DNA from: a virus
IMG/VR virus record: IMGVR_UViG_3300029787_000215
Coordinates: 1-31,082 of that record
DNA: 31,082 nucleotides
Reading direction: 5' to 3' (one strand)
Program-made: the position numbers and the translations under genes
Shown here: piece after piece, positions 10,101-16,672 of the stretch
How positions within the stretch are numbered: position 1 is the stretch's first letter
Layout of the letters: each line of letters begins with the position of its first letter
Notes under the pieces: generated by a model
Database searches by the model: none
What the model saw: the letters and a program-made list of their open reading frames with translations, nothing else
What the model was told of the DNA's origin: nothing

Positions 10101-10621
10101 AAAATGTTTTAGAAGCAGCAGAAAGATGGGGTGCATTAGCTCAAGGTTCAATGGTGAAAAGAACTGCCGAAGCTGCTAAGTACGGTTCAGGATTTACAGG
10201 CTCTTTAACAAGAGGAGTCTTTGGTCCATCTGTAGGTGATGCTTTAGATTCTATTGAGTATAAATTAGGTCCAACTTCTATTGTTGCTCGAAATGTACCT
10301 TTTTCGCAAGTTATAAAAAGATTAGAACCAGAAAAATATAAAGAGTTTCAAACATGGGCTAAAGAAATGGATGAAAGTTATTTTGGTTTACTTGATGATG
10401 AAACTTCTTATCGAGAATATAGCTCATATAGAACAGGAGGTTTAGTAACAAATGTGCCTAATGCTTCTCCTGAACCACAAAAAACTGTAAACAAAGTAAC
10501 AGGTATGCCTTATGATATAGAAGCTGGACCAACAGCTCAAAGAGAAAAAGAAAGAGTAGGCTATAGTGAAGAAGGTAAGTTGTTGGCAACTATGCAACGT
10601 AGAAAAGAAAAAAATGTATAA
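7142..10621 (+). CDS. Large internal virion protein, gp16-like position
   Basis: At 1159 residues this is the longest gene here. Hydrophobic or Gly/Ala-rich stretches occur at about 153-185 (DPFTLVALVAAPFTGG), 240-265 (TSAAIGGGVGLGLGAGVGLY) and near the C-terminus (KLLITGFLMTSIAMQMNLL), separated by long soluble helical parts. The extreme C-terminus has the Gly/Pro-rich phrase TGGLVTNVPNASPEPQ, with VTGMPYDIEAG a few residues on, typical of very large core proteins of marine podoviruses. T7 gp16 is ejected into the cell and helps form the DNA channel; that role is inferred from size, membrane-prone segments and position before the lysis genes. I see no lytic transglycosylase motif, unlike T7 gp16. 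It overlaps the next gene by eight bases. Confidence 0.7.
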   Translation: MNRYTIEEPDFFSIAETPTSEEVKEEKIAIDNKPYRYRIDDRADIDLFGSEVKSQPRQTFQSVYEFENDEDVLKDWDILANAINENGEGIAETLRDTDFNLTSAMVRAGQTNQFTQQEKDAYNRLRTKFANTKLKGFYEYFELIGNATVDTVFDPFTLVALVAAPFTGGTSLAAKQAAATAVLQGSKRYALAKSIQATATKPVTYTTLEGAAWNGLHNYYNQDIDVDLGNRDNINWKEVGTSAAIGGGVGLGLGAGVGLYSGAKYYNRLQRYHNEDSILKYIDGLDKEAVKSVDEVTGANKKFYEGKKSIAGKTASEWVDYTISRLPMFGKATTEFLSLAKGADSVKDFILKLRYDGTRTIFGTKQAGDSVGALSYFENLANYNGKYAGIGINRAFNHIGYGPGRKLTAKDNNALHQLMLDDNTKKFIHTDGVEYNIPKEVQEAYFGKKEIGLVGIKDIMDDIFEEGVKLGEFTPGQKVLNYFPRVFNYGALSKNQDRFKKLLKKYGTTDETTGEFTPYAATDADADAIVKDMLDLRYSQFDVKPKGSGTRSFQQHRVFSEIPDEELGFFLDNTGSSFVSNNVMEVLSEYVGSVAQLYARKKTFGVRNIEQFENTTLKTIKDELKLLGASDEQIATTANGLTNLFGEVTGLSGKGLTPEGPLGRAGNIASESVRLIQQAAHLTFAVPSSITEPLLMFQRVGVRDYPKVVHNISQGIWKEITKNTDQLFQLGKARLGLGKAKFKDLDDEYWQELYAGGMAIENNILEGLDRLASGERFYNKGLRATSDFFFKTNLLTQWTRAVQGAAFTSGKLLIRRNLQKLYDHKLGIAKLTEGNFRGLGMNKKAYLEKQLQELGIDPEEGMAWYRSSLDDNLDFNVNKSEQSPFYKEKYLEGAKRFTNETILNPNRAAAAKSILMQSGWGKLAFQFMSYPTLFNNVVIKRMLNELREYPVQTSPKLLITGFLMTSIAMQMNLLRNPERHTKMSDEQNVLEAAERWGALAQGSMVKRTAEAAKYGSGFTGSLTRGVFGPSVGDALDSIEYKLGPTSIVARNVPFSQVIKRLEPEKYKEFQTWAKEMDESYFGLLDDETSYREYSSYRTGGLVTNVPNASPEPQKTVNKVTGMPYDIEAGPTAQREKERVGYSEEGKLLATMQRRKEKNV

Positions 10622-10979
10622 ATATTTTACAGAAGACGAACTCAAATGTAGGCACACAGGCGAGTGTAAAATGGATTATGAGTTTATGCAAGTCTTAGAT
10701 AATATTAGAGAGGAATGTGGTTTTCCGTTTGTAATTACAAGTGCTTATCGTTCTCCTGAACATCCAATAGAAGCTAAAAAGTCAAGACCCGGAGCACACA
10801 GTTCAGGAAAAGCTGTGGATGTTCTTGTTCACATGGAACAAGCTTATAAACTTGTAGAAGTTGCTATACGTTTTGGTATTCCAAGAATAGGTGTTTCACA
10901 AAAAGGACATGTTGGAGCTAGGTTTATACATTTAGACATGGACACTACTCGAGCACAACCTCGTATCTGGAGTTATTAA
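10614..10979 (+). CDS. M15-type peptidase, endolysin
   Basis: A 121-residue zinc peptidase of the M15 (D-Ala-D-Ala carboxypeptidase-like) family, probably the endolysin that cuts peptidoglycan peptide bridges. Family motifs visible: SAYRSPEHP (R46), GAHSSGKAVDV giving zinc ligands H62 and D69, and FIHLDM giving H106. The length suits a single-domain phage endolysin. The ATG at 10614 is preferred over the frame's earlier ATG at 10566, because the protein then begins MYKYFTEDEL, usual for the family; the extra 16 residues lie inside the preceding gene. It has no signal peptide, so release depends on the holin encoded two genes downstream. Confidence 0.88.
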   Translation: MYKYFTEDELKCRHTGECKMDYEFMQVLDNIREECGFPFVITSAYRSPEHPIEAKKSRPGAHSSGKAVDVLVHMEQAYKLVEVAIRFGIPRIGVSQKGHVGARFIHLDMDTTRAQPRIWSY

Positions 10980-11221
10980 TGTTGTTATATACAGAAAAAC
11001 AATTAGATAGAGCTTACAGAATAGACTGTAAAGCTAGGACTCGTAATAATAGTCCTTGGATAAAACGAGAAAAATTTAGAGATTTATATGAAGATTTAAT
11101 GGAAATGTATATGGTGCAATTTGATGAAACTCAATTGTTAGACCCAGATGCTCCAGAATTTGTTTTAGATACTTTAAATGAAATTATAGATAAAAGTTTA
11201 CATTTTGAACCGGAGGAATAA
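10979..11221 (+). CDS. Small unknown protein between endolysin and holin
   Basis: An 80-residue acidic helical protein (starts MLLYTEKQLDRAYRID, ends FEPEE). Both junctions are one-base overlaps with its neighbours, so it is translated as part of the lysis cassette. It has no membrane segment or recognisable domain. Its coding end contains GGAGG, which serves as the ribosome binding site of the holin gene. Confidence 0.7.
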   Translation: MLLYTEKQLDRAYRIDCKARTRNNSPWIKREKFRDLYEDLMEMYMVQFDETQLLDPDAPEFVLDTLNEIIDKSLHFEPEE

Positions 11222-11619
11222 TGGCTGACCCAATAACAAAATCAATCGTAGGAGTAGCTGGTAAGGTACTTAATAAATTTGTGGCTGATAAAGATTTGAA
11301 GGCTAAATTGGACCATGAGCTTAAAACAGCATTTCATTCAGCTAATCTAGCACAGATAGATTTAAACAAACAAGAAGCAGCTCATAAAAGTTTATTTGTC
11401 GCAGGATGGAGACCTTTTGTTGGTTGGACTTGCGGTATTGCTTTAGCGTATCACTTTGTTGTCTCTCCATTATTAGCTTTTATTTTAGTTTTAGCTGGAG
11501 TCGATACACCTATGCCTGAGTTTGAGTTTTCTCAACTTAGCACTATTCTTATGGGTATGCTCGGTCTTGGAGGTTTAAGGTCATATGAAAAAATGAAGGG
11601 AGTTCACAGAGAAAAATAA
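11221..11619 (+). CDS. Holin, 3-TM family
   Basis: A 132-residue putative holin of the three-transmembrane (GTA_holin_3TM-like) family, which forms inner-membrane lesions that release the endolysin. The N-terminal half is helical and charged. Then comes the family phrase AGWRPFVGWTCGIALAYHF starting the first membrane helix, a second helix VVSPLLAFILVLAGV, and the typical ending TILMGMLGLGGLRSYEKMKG. A strong GGAGG ribosome binding site precedes the ATG. The neighbouring M15 peptidase supports the lysis role. Confidence 0.85.
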   Translation: MADPITKSIVGVAGKVLNKFVADKDLKAKLDHELKTAFHSANLAQIDLNKQEAAHKSLFVAGWRPFVGWTCGIALAYHFVVSPLLAFILVLAGVDTPMPEFEFSQLSTILMGMLGLGGLRSYEKMKGVHREK

Positions 11620-11630
11620 AAGGAGTAAAA

Positions 11631-12653
11631 ATGAAAAGAGGGCTAATTCTTGGAACATTATTATTATTTGCATTAGGTATTCAAGCAGACCAAACGGGAG
11701 ATTGTACTGCTGGTACTCAGTATTGTGAACAAAATAGTTTAAATACTACAAATACTACTACTACAAATAACACCAATACAAATACTAATACGAATAATAA
11801 TACTAATACTAACACTAATACCAATACTAATACGAATAATAATACTAATAATAATACTAACGTAAATACTAATACATCGACAAATACAAATGTAAATACA
11901 AATACATCGACAAATACTAATAATAATAATAATGTAAATACAAATAATAATACATCAACATCTAATTCAACTGTAAACTCTACAGTTAATCAAAATGTTA
12001 GTAATACTAATACTAGCACTGCTACGAATAATAATAATAATACGAATACAAATAATACTACATCTGATAATACTAATAAAAATTACAACGAATCTAATTC
12101 TAATTCTAATGTAAACACCAGTAATACAAATACAAATAATTCAACTGCTAATAATACTAATAAAAATTACAACGAATCTAATTCTACTCAAACTATTAAT
12201 CAAAACATAAATCAAAAAGCTCCTCCTGCTTCTGCTATTGCCCCAAGTATAATGTCTTACTCACAAGACCTTTGTACTACTGGAGTTTCTGGAGCTTTTC
12301 AAGGTCAGATATTTGGTTTCTCTGGTGGTAAAGCAGTGCGAGACGAGAATTGTGAAAGATTAAAATTATCTAAATATTTATATGATACTGGTATGAAAGT
12401 AGCAGCAGTATCTATTCTTTGCCAAGACCCTAGAGTATTTAAGGCTATGGGTAATGCTGGAACTCCTTGTCCATACAAAGGTAAAATAGGAGAGGAAGCT
12501 AAAGTTGCTTGGGAAAAAAATGTTGAAGATACTCCGACATACAAAGAAGATTTAAAAGATTATATTTCTAAGTGTAAAAAAACTACAAATCCAAAAGGTA
12601 TAAGAAAATCTGGCAGCACGTGCCGAAAAGAATTTCATTCTACAATTAGCTAG
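11631..12653 (+). CDS. Secreted Asn/Thr-rich low-complexity protein with Cys-containing C-terminal domain
   Basis: A 340-residue protein with a clear Sec signal peptide (MKRGLILGTLLLFALGIQA, likely cut before DQTG). After a short CTAGTQYC segment, residues about 38-190 are almost only Asn, Thr and Ser in NTNT/NNNT runs. The last 135 residues are a compact domain with several cysteines (DLCTTGVSG, RDENCERLKLSKYLYDTG, VSILCQDPRVF, GTPCPYKG, SGSTCRKEF), probably disulphide-bonded outside the cytoplasm. An AAGGAG ribosome binding site is good. Placement right after the holin suggests a role in the host envelope. I do not recognise a named family; adhesin, envelope modifier or exclusion factor are all possible. 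Confidence 0.75.
   Translation: MKRGLILGTLLLFALGIQADQTGDCTAGTQYCEQNSLNTTNTTTTNNTNTNTNTNNNTNTNTNTNTNTNNNTNNNTNVNTNTSTNTNVNTNTSTNTNNNNNVNTNNNTSTSNSTVNSTVNQNVSNTNTSTATNNNNNTNTNNTTSDNTNKNYNESNSNSNVNTSNTNTNNSTANNTNKNYNESNSTQTINQNINQKAPPASAIAPSIMSYSQDLCTTGVSGAFQGQIFGFSGGKAVRDENCERLKLSKYLYDTGMKVAAVSILCQDPRVFKAMGNAGTPCPYKGKIGEEAKVAWEKNVEDTPTYKEDLKDYISKCKKTTNPKGIRKSGSTCRKEFHSTIS
11740..12200 (+). repeat. AAT/ACT codon low-complexity tract with an 84-bp internal duplication
   Basis: The coding strand is dominated by alternating Asn and Thr codons. Within it a 35-base stretch occurs twice without a mismatch, at 12067-12101 and 12151-12185, exactly 84 bases (28 codons) apart, giving the repeated protein phrase NNTNKNYNESNS/DNTNKNYNESNS. 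This is in-frame expansion by slippage or unequal recombination, so length may vary between related phages. Confidence 0.85.
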
Positions 12654-14812
12654 TGAAAATAGTAAGTTTAATTTGTTTACTATTACTCAGTGCAAATATA
12701 ACTGCTCAATATATTTACGAATCTAATCAAGCTTTATTTGATTTAACTAATCAATCTGATACAACAAGTTTAAATAGTGGTGATGACCAATTATCGGCTG
12801 CTTTTAATTTAGATTTTACGTTTCAGTTGTATGATAATTCTTACACATCTGCACGTATGGCAACTAATGGTTGTTTACATTTTGGTTTAGGTACAGGTAA
12901 TATAAACTTTAATAATTATTGTGGTGATTATACACCTGACCCATTACCTCAATACACTAATACACTATTTCCTTTTTGGACTGACTTAATACGAGATAGT
13001 AATTCACAAATGTTAGCTAAAAATTTTAGCGACAAATCTGTGTTTGGTTGGTATGACCTAAGAGAATATAATCGCAGTGGTTCAGACAATAGCTTTGAAG
13101 TTGTTTTATGGACTAACAATACTTTTGAGTTTCGCTACGGTGCATTAGATATTATAAATCATGATGTCTTGATAGGACAACAAGGTAGTTCATCGCAAAC
13201 TTATATGTACCTTTTTCATGATGAATGCTCTACAGGTACAACAAATGTTGCAGGTACATGTGTTAATACAAACTGGAACAATACACTTGCTAATAGCTTG
13301 TTAGAAAATGGTGGCTCTTTATATGGGGCTGGGTCTGGAAATAATATTGATTGTAGTAATCCATTAAATGATTCTACCTGTCCGGGCTACTGGGAAGCTT
13401 TTGATGATTTACAATGTAACTTAGACCCACAGTATGCACCTTTTTGTCCGGGCTACAGATTTGAAAATGATATTGGTTACTTTGCCCTAGAAGAAGATTT
13501 TGGTTACACCGAGGAATATGAACAAAGTCAGTTAGGTTATGACGAAGATTATGAAATAGAACAGTTTGGTTATTCTGAAGATTGGTTTGAAGATGATAGG
13601 CAAACGTTAGGACAAGAACCTATTGAAGAATGGTTTGAACCTGAAATTATATTTAATGACGAAGGTTTTGTAGTACTAGAAGAATATGATAGTATTAGTG
13701 AAGAAGTTTATATAGACTTTGATATACAGTCTTTTGATGAAGAACCTATGCTTATAGCTTTACCATCAATTGAGTATGACCCCATACAACGTTTAGATAT
13801 TTTTGATTCTAGAGAATTAATAGATTTGTATGAGTTTGAAACAATAATTAGAGAAGAAATAATACATGAAGAAGAAATTAATGAAGTGGTATTTGAAGAC
13901 TTCGAGGACCTTGAAGAATGGTTTGAAGAAGAAATGGAAGCAATTTCACAAGATGATGAAGTCATCGAGATTGCACAAAATAGTGAACAACTTGTATCCG
14001 AAATTGGAGAACAACAAGAAGTCATAGAAGAGATAGTCGAAGCCGACCCTATTATGAGAGAGGAAGGAGGTCGAAGTAACATGGATATGAATGTTGCTAT
14101 GTCTGTTGTGTCTAATACTATTACAACTGCTGTTAATAGTGTGAGTGGAACTACTGCCGGAAACTCTATTCACGCTTCTGGAAATACAGTAAATTCAGGA
14201 AGTATTAGTAGTGCTATCAATGGTGGTACTAACTCAGACTTTAGCTCTGGAAGTATCTCAAATTCTTTTGCTAACTCTTCTATGCAAACTCAGCAGGTTC
14301 TAAGTAGTTCTGTTGATACTGGCAGTATAACTACAAACACTACCGAAACAACTGTAAGCTCTCTCGAGTCTGGTTCAAGTGTTAGTATTTCTACTACTGT
14401 TGCTTCTAATAGCGGAGGTAACACAACTACTGAAACTAATACTACAGATTCTCTATCAACTATGGCAACAAGTTCAGAGGCAGATACAGTTACAGAAAAT
14501 GTTGTTGCTCAAAATTTAAAAGACCAACAGGAAGAACTAAAAGAACAACAAGAGTCTGGTGAGTATGGGGAGGAAGCTGGATTAGTAGCAGTGATGGGAT
14601 TTAATCCTGACTTTGTTGGATACTATGACCGGATTTTACCAGATAACAATTCATGGTATGAGTCTAAAAGTATCTATACATCAGTTCAATTAAATGATAA
14701 TATACAAGGTTTCTATGCTATGGCAGGACAAAATTTTACTGTCATTTCACAGTTAATAAATTCTCAACCAAGATTAAATGGAGGAAGGTACGATGAATTG
14801 GTTTCAAACTAA
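12653..14812 (+). CDS. Secreted protein with NIDO-like domain and acidic repeat region
   Basis: A 719-residue protein starting at GTG 12653, which overlaps the previous TAG by one base. A signal peptide (MKIVSLICLLLLSANITA) precedes a beta-rich domain (about 25-190) that looks like a nidogen (NIDO)-type domain: MATNGCLHFGLG, PQYTNTLFPFWTDL, FEVVLWTNNTFEFRYG. Cys-rich links follow (CSTGTTNVAGTC, then CPGYWEAF and CPGYRFEN). Residues about 275-470 are extremely acidic, with three GY repeats (FGYTEEYE, LGYDEDYE, FGYSEDWF) and many EEWFE phrases. Residues about 475-620 are Ser/Thr/Asn-rich. The last part contains GYYDRILPDNNSWYESKSIY. It is probably exported or surface-displayed; its job is unknown. 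Confidence 0.75.
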   Translation: MKIVSLICLLLLSANITAQYIYESNQALFDLTNQSDTTSLNSGDDQLSAAFNLDFTFQLYDNSYTSARMATNGCLHFGLGTGNINFNNYCGDYTPDPLPQYTNTLFPFWTDLIRDSNSQMLAKNFSDKSVFGWYDLREYNRSGSDNSFEVVLWTNNTFEFRYGALDIINHDVLIGQQGSSSQTYMYLFHDECSTGTTNVAGTCVNTNWNNTLANSLLENGGSLYGAGSGNNIDCSNPLNDSTCPGYWEAFDDLQCNLDPQYAPFCPGYRFENDIGYFALEEDFGYTEEYEQSQLGYDEDYEIEQFGYSEDWFEDDRQTLGQEPIEEWFEPEIIFNDEGFVVLEEYDSISEEVYIDFDIQSFDEEPMLIALPSIEYDPIQRLDIFDSRELIDLYEFETIIREEIIHEEEINEVVFEDFEDLEEWFEEEMEAISQDDEVIEIAQNSEQLVSEIGEQQEVIEEIVEADPIMREEGGRSNMDMNVAMSVVSNTITTAVNSVSGTTAGNSIHASGNTVNSGSISSAINGGTNSDFSSGSISNSFANSSMQTQQVLSSSVDTGSITTNTTETTVSSLESGSSVSISTTVASNSGGNTTTETNTTDSLSTMATSSEADTVTENVVAQNLKDQQEELKEQQESGEYGEEAGLVAVMGFNPDFVGYYDRILPDNNSWYESKSIYTSVQLNDNIQGFYAMAGQNFTVISQLINSQPRLNGGRYDELVSN

Positions 14813-15143
14813 CACAACACAATTAATAGCTTTAGTTTCTATAGTCGGAACATTAGCAGGATTTGGCTATACTGGAGCTACTTATATAAATAGATTAGAA
14901 AATTTAGAAGACAAAATAAGTAAAATAGGAGCAACAGAAGAAGCTCAACAACTTATTGAAGAAAGATTTGCTGGTATCGAGGCATCAGTAGAATATATTA
15001 ATAAATCTATAGATAATAAAGATACAGAAAAAGATATTGTTGAATTGAAAACTTCAATGGCAACAATTAAAACGGAGGTAAAATCTCTGGAAGGGAAGGT
15101 TCAAGAGCTAGTCGATAGTTCTAAGAATCCTTTAGCACAATAA
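14793..15143 (+). CDS. Membrane-anchored coiled-coil protein, possible spanin or lysis accessory
   Basis: A 116-residue protein. The ATG at 14793 is preferred over the in-frame ATG at 14778 because GAGG lies eight bases before it. The N-terminal membrane helix is LIALVSIVGTLAGFGYTGATY; the rest is a charged coiled coil (INRLENLEDKIS, IKTEVKSLEGKVQELV). An N-in membrane anchor plus a long periplasmic coil, at the end of a lysis cassette, resembles an inner-membrane spanin (Rz-like), but no partner lipoprotein is visible, so this stays a suggestion. It overlaps the preceding gene by 20 bases. Confidence 0.7.
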   Translation: MNWFQTNTTQLIALVSIVGTLAGFGYTGATYINRLENLEDKISKIGATEEAQQLIEERFAGIEASVEYINKSIDNKDTEKDIVELKTSMATIKTEVKSLEGKVQELVDSSKNPLAQ

Positions 15144-15167
15144 CTATTTCACATATGGAGGTAAAAC

Positions 15168-15251
15168 GTGAATCGAGAAGAATTATGCATTATGTGCTTC
15201 TTCTTTTGGATAACAGTTTCGATGTTTGTCGCAGCTTTTAATATAGTTTAA
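15168..15251 (+). CDS. 27-residue single-TM peptide
   Basis: A short ORF with GTG start and a strong GGAGG (15157-15161) six bases upstream. The peptide starts NREELCIMCFFF and continues with WITVSMFVAAFNIV, almost entirely one hydrophobic helix with two cysteines. It is the last + strand gene, ending inside the palindrome where the two operons meet. Its size and position suit a small lysis or membrane-perturbing peptide, but that is inference. Confidence 0.5.
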   Translation: MNREELCIMCFFFWITVSMFVAAFNIV

Positions 15252-15276
15252 ACTATTATTTAGAGTTCATAACTCT
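15243..15276. terminator. Palindrome plus hairpin at the convergent operon junction
   Basis: A perfect 14-bp palindrome ATAGTTTAAACTAT (15243-15256) contains the stop of the last + gene and touches the stop of the last - gene. Next to it AGAGTT-CAT-AACTCT (15262-15276) is a perfect 6-bp hairpin within the last codons of the - gene. Neither has a proper T-tract on either strand, so a bidirectional terminator is plausible from position but not proven. Confidence 0.4.
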
Positions 15277-15489
15277 GGCATTTAGACATGCTTCAATATG
15301 ATTATGAATCTCATCCATTTTTTGACTTGCTTCTCTTATCACAACCTTTAGAGTTTCATACTCTTCAAGGGTCATGAACTTCTGCAACTTTGTAATGTCC
15401 ACCTTGCTACGTTCTGTAACAAGATTTCCACTTTTATCATATAGTAATTTGTAAGCAAGTAATTGTGCTTCACTTCGTTTCGTCTTCAT
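15256..15489 (-). CDS. Small unknown protein downstream of nrdB
   Basis: A 77-residue helical, charged protein (KRSEAQLLAYKLLYDKSGN, ending NARVMNSK). It starts inside the end of nrdB (20-base overlap, different frame), so it depends on translational coupling. It is the last gene of the replication/nucleotide operon. One cysteine; no glutaredoxin or other named motif. Confidence 0.65.
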   Translation of the reverse strand: MKTKRSEAQLLAYKLLYDKSGNLVTERSKVDITKLQKFMTLEEYETLKVVIREASQKMDEIHNHIEACLNARVMNSK

Positions 15490-16462
15490 TGTTTAGTCCT
15501 GCAAAGGTCAATTGTCCGTAATCACCTCTAAGCCCTGCTTTTTGATATGAAGTAGCTCTGCCTTCAAAAAAGTTTTGATGCTCTACTCCTAACACATCAT
15601 CAAGCCACGTCAACGGATTATCCTTTTGCTTGTAGTTTGGTTTTAATCCCAATTGTAATAGCCTTCTATCTGCAATGTATTTATTGTAAGCATACATTTC
15701 TTCTTTAGTTAAACCTTCTAAGTTACCCATTTCAAATACTAAATCTAAAAACTTTTCTTCTAGTTTAACCATTTCTCTACATATCTGATAGATTTCTTTT
15801 TTAAAATCATCTGTCCAAATATCTAAATTCTCCTTTATAAATTCTCTAAATAACTTAGTCATTGCTTCAACATGTAAGCTTTCATCTTTAATAGAGTAAG
15901 CTACTATTTGACACATACCTTTCATCTTACCAAACCTTTGAAAGTTCATTAAGATTGCAAAGCTACTAAATAATTGTAACCCTTCGGTAAATGCTGAATA
16001 GACTGCTAGAGTTTTAGCAATAGTTCTCTTATCTGATTTAAGAGGTTTAAAGTTACCCACATAATCATGCTTGTCTGCCATTTCTTCATACTCAGCAAAA
16101 GCTTTATATTCTAATTCAGGCATACCTACTGTATCTAATAATAAACTGTAAGCATGTTGATGTATTGCTTCCATATTAGCAAACGAAGACATCATCATTC
16201 TTGCTTCTGGTTTTTTAAAGATAGGCATATATTTATCTATATATCCCCCGGCAACATCTACATCTGACTGAGTGAACAATCTAAAAATTTGTATTAATAA
16301 ATTCTTTTCGTTCTCAGTTAATTTTTCATTCCAATCTTTAACATCAGTATGTAAAGGTACAGACATTGGATGCCAGTGCATTCTGTTCTGTAAGTCATAG
16401 TATTCAAACATCCATGCATAATCGAATGGTTTGTAATGTTCTCTGGTTGCTAGTAATGTCAT
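15470..16462 (-). CDS. nrdB: Ribonucleotide reductase class I small subunit
   Basis: A 330-residue radical-generating subunit of class I RNR, which with NrdA makes dNTP precursors from ribonucleotides. The di-metal ligands are all present with E. coli spacing: D67, E98 and H101 (ANMEAIHQHAY), E160 (AFTEGLQLF), E194 and H197 (IKDESLHVE). Y105 occupies the tyrosyl-radical place (E98+7, as E115 to Y122 in E. coli). It is shorter than E. coli NrdB (375). The start TAATG overlaps the stop of the small gene upstream, with AAGGAG as ribosome binding site. The spacer between the two ligand helix pairs is about 27 residues shorter than in E. coli. Confidence 0.95.
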   Translation of the reverse strand: MTLLATREHYKPFDYAWMFEYYDLQNRMHWHPMSVPLHTDVKDWNEKLTENEKNLLIQIFRLFTQSDVDVAGGYIDKYMPIFKKPEARMMMSSFANMEAIHQHAYSLLLDTVGMPELEYKAFAEYEEMADKHDYVGNFKPLKSDKRTIAKTLAVYSAFTEGLQLFSSFAILMNFQRFGKMKGMCQIVAYSIKDESLHVEAMTKLFREFIKENLDIWTDDFKKEIYQICREMVKLEEKFLDLVFEMGNLEGLTKEEMYAYNKYIADRRLLQLGLKPNYKQKDNPLTWLDDVLGVEHQNFFEGRATSYQKAGLRGDYGQLTFAGLNNEDETK

Positions 16463-16671
16463 TAAAATTTCTCCTTTAATATTCTTAATTTTTCATCAGC
16501 ATTAGCGTACTGTTCCATAAGTTTATCCATTGATTCCACAACGTTAGGATGTTCTGCAACTCCTACTTTGTTTTGAAAATATATTTCTAGATTAGCTTTA
16601 GCTTCTGCTTTCTCAGCTTTGTATTTTGTTTCTAGAGCTTTATACAATAATGCTCCTGCATATTTAGTCAT
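16462..16671 (-). CDS. 69-residue unknown protein between nrdA and nrdB
   Basis: A short, Ala/Glu/Lys-rich helical protein (MTKYAGALLYKALETKYKAE, ending ILKEKF). The ATG at 16671 has GAGG upstream and is chosen over the in-frame GTG at 16683, which lies in the end of nrdA. Genes in this slot of phage RNR operons often encode glutaredoxin or thioredoxin, but this one has no cysteine and no such fold signature. Its job is unknown. Confidence 0.65.
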   Translation of the reverse strand: MTKYAGALLYKALETKYKAEKAEAKANLEIYFQNKVGVAEHPNVVESMDKLMEQYANADEKLRILKEKF

Positions 16672-16672
16672 A

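Noticed and set aside
10566-10613. Extended N-terminus of the M15 peptidase
   Set aside because: These 16 codons lie wholly inside the preceding gene and are absent from the usual family start.
11740-12200. CRISPR-like or regulatory repeat array
   Set aside because: The repeats are in-frame Asn/Thr codons inside a gene and lack regular spacers.
13708-14082. Ser-rich - strand ORF opposite the acidic repeat region
   Set aside because: Its serines are simply the complement of the GAA/GAT-rich sense strand.
14778-14792. Upstream ATG of the coiled-coil membrane protein
   Set aside because: The ATG at 14793 has the well-spaced GAGG; the upstream five codons contain the ribosome binding site itself.
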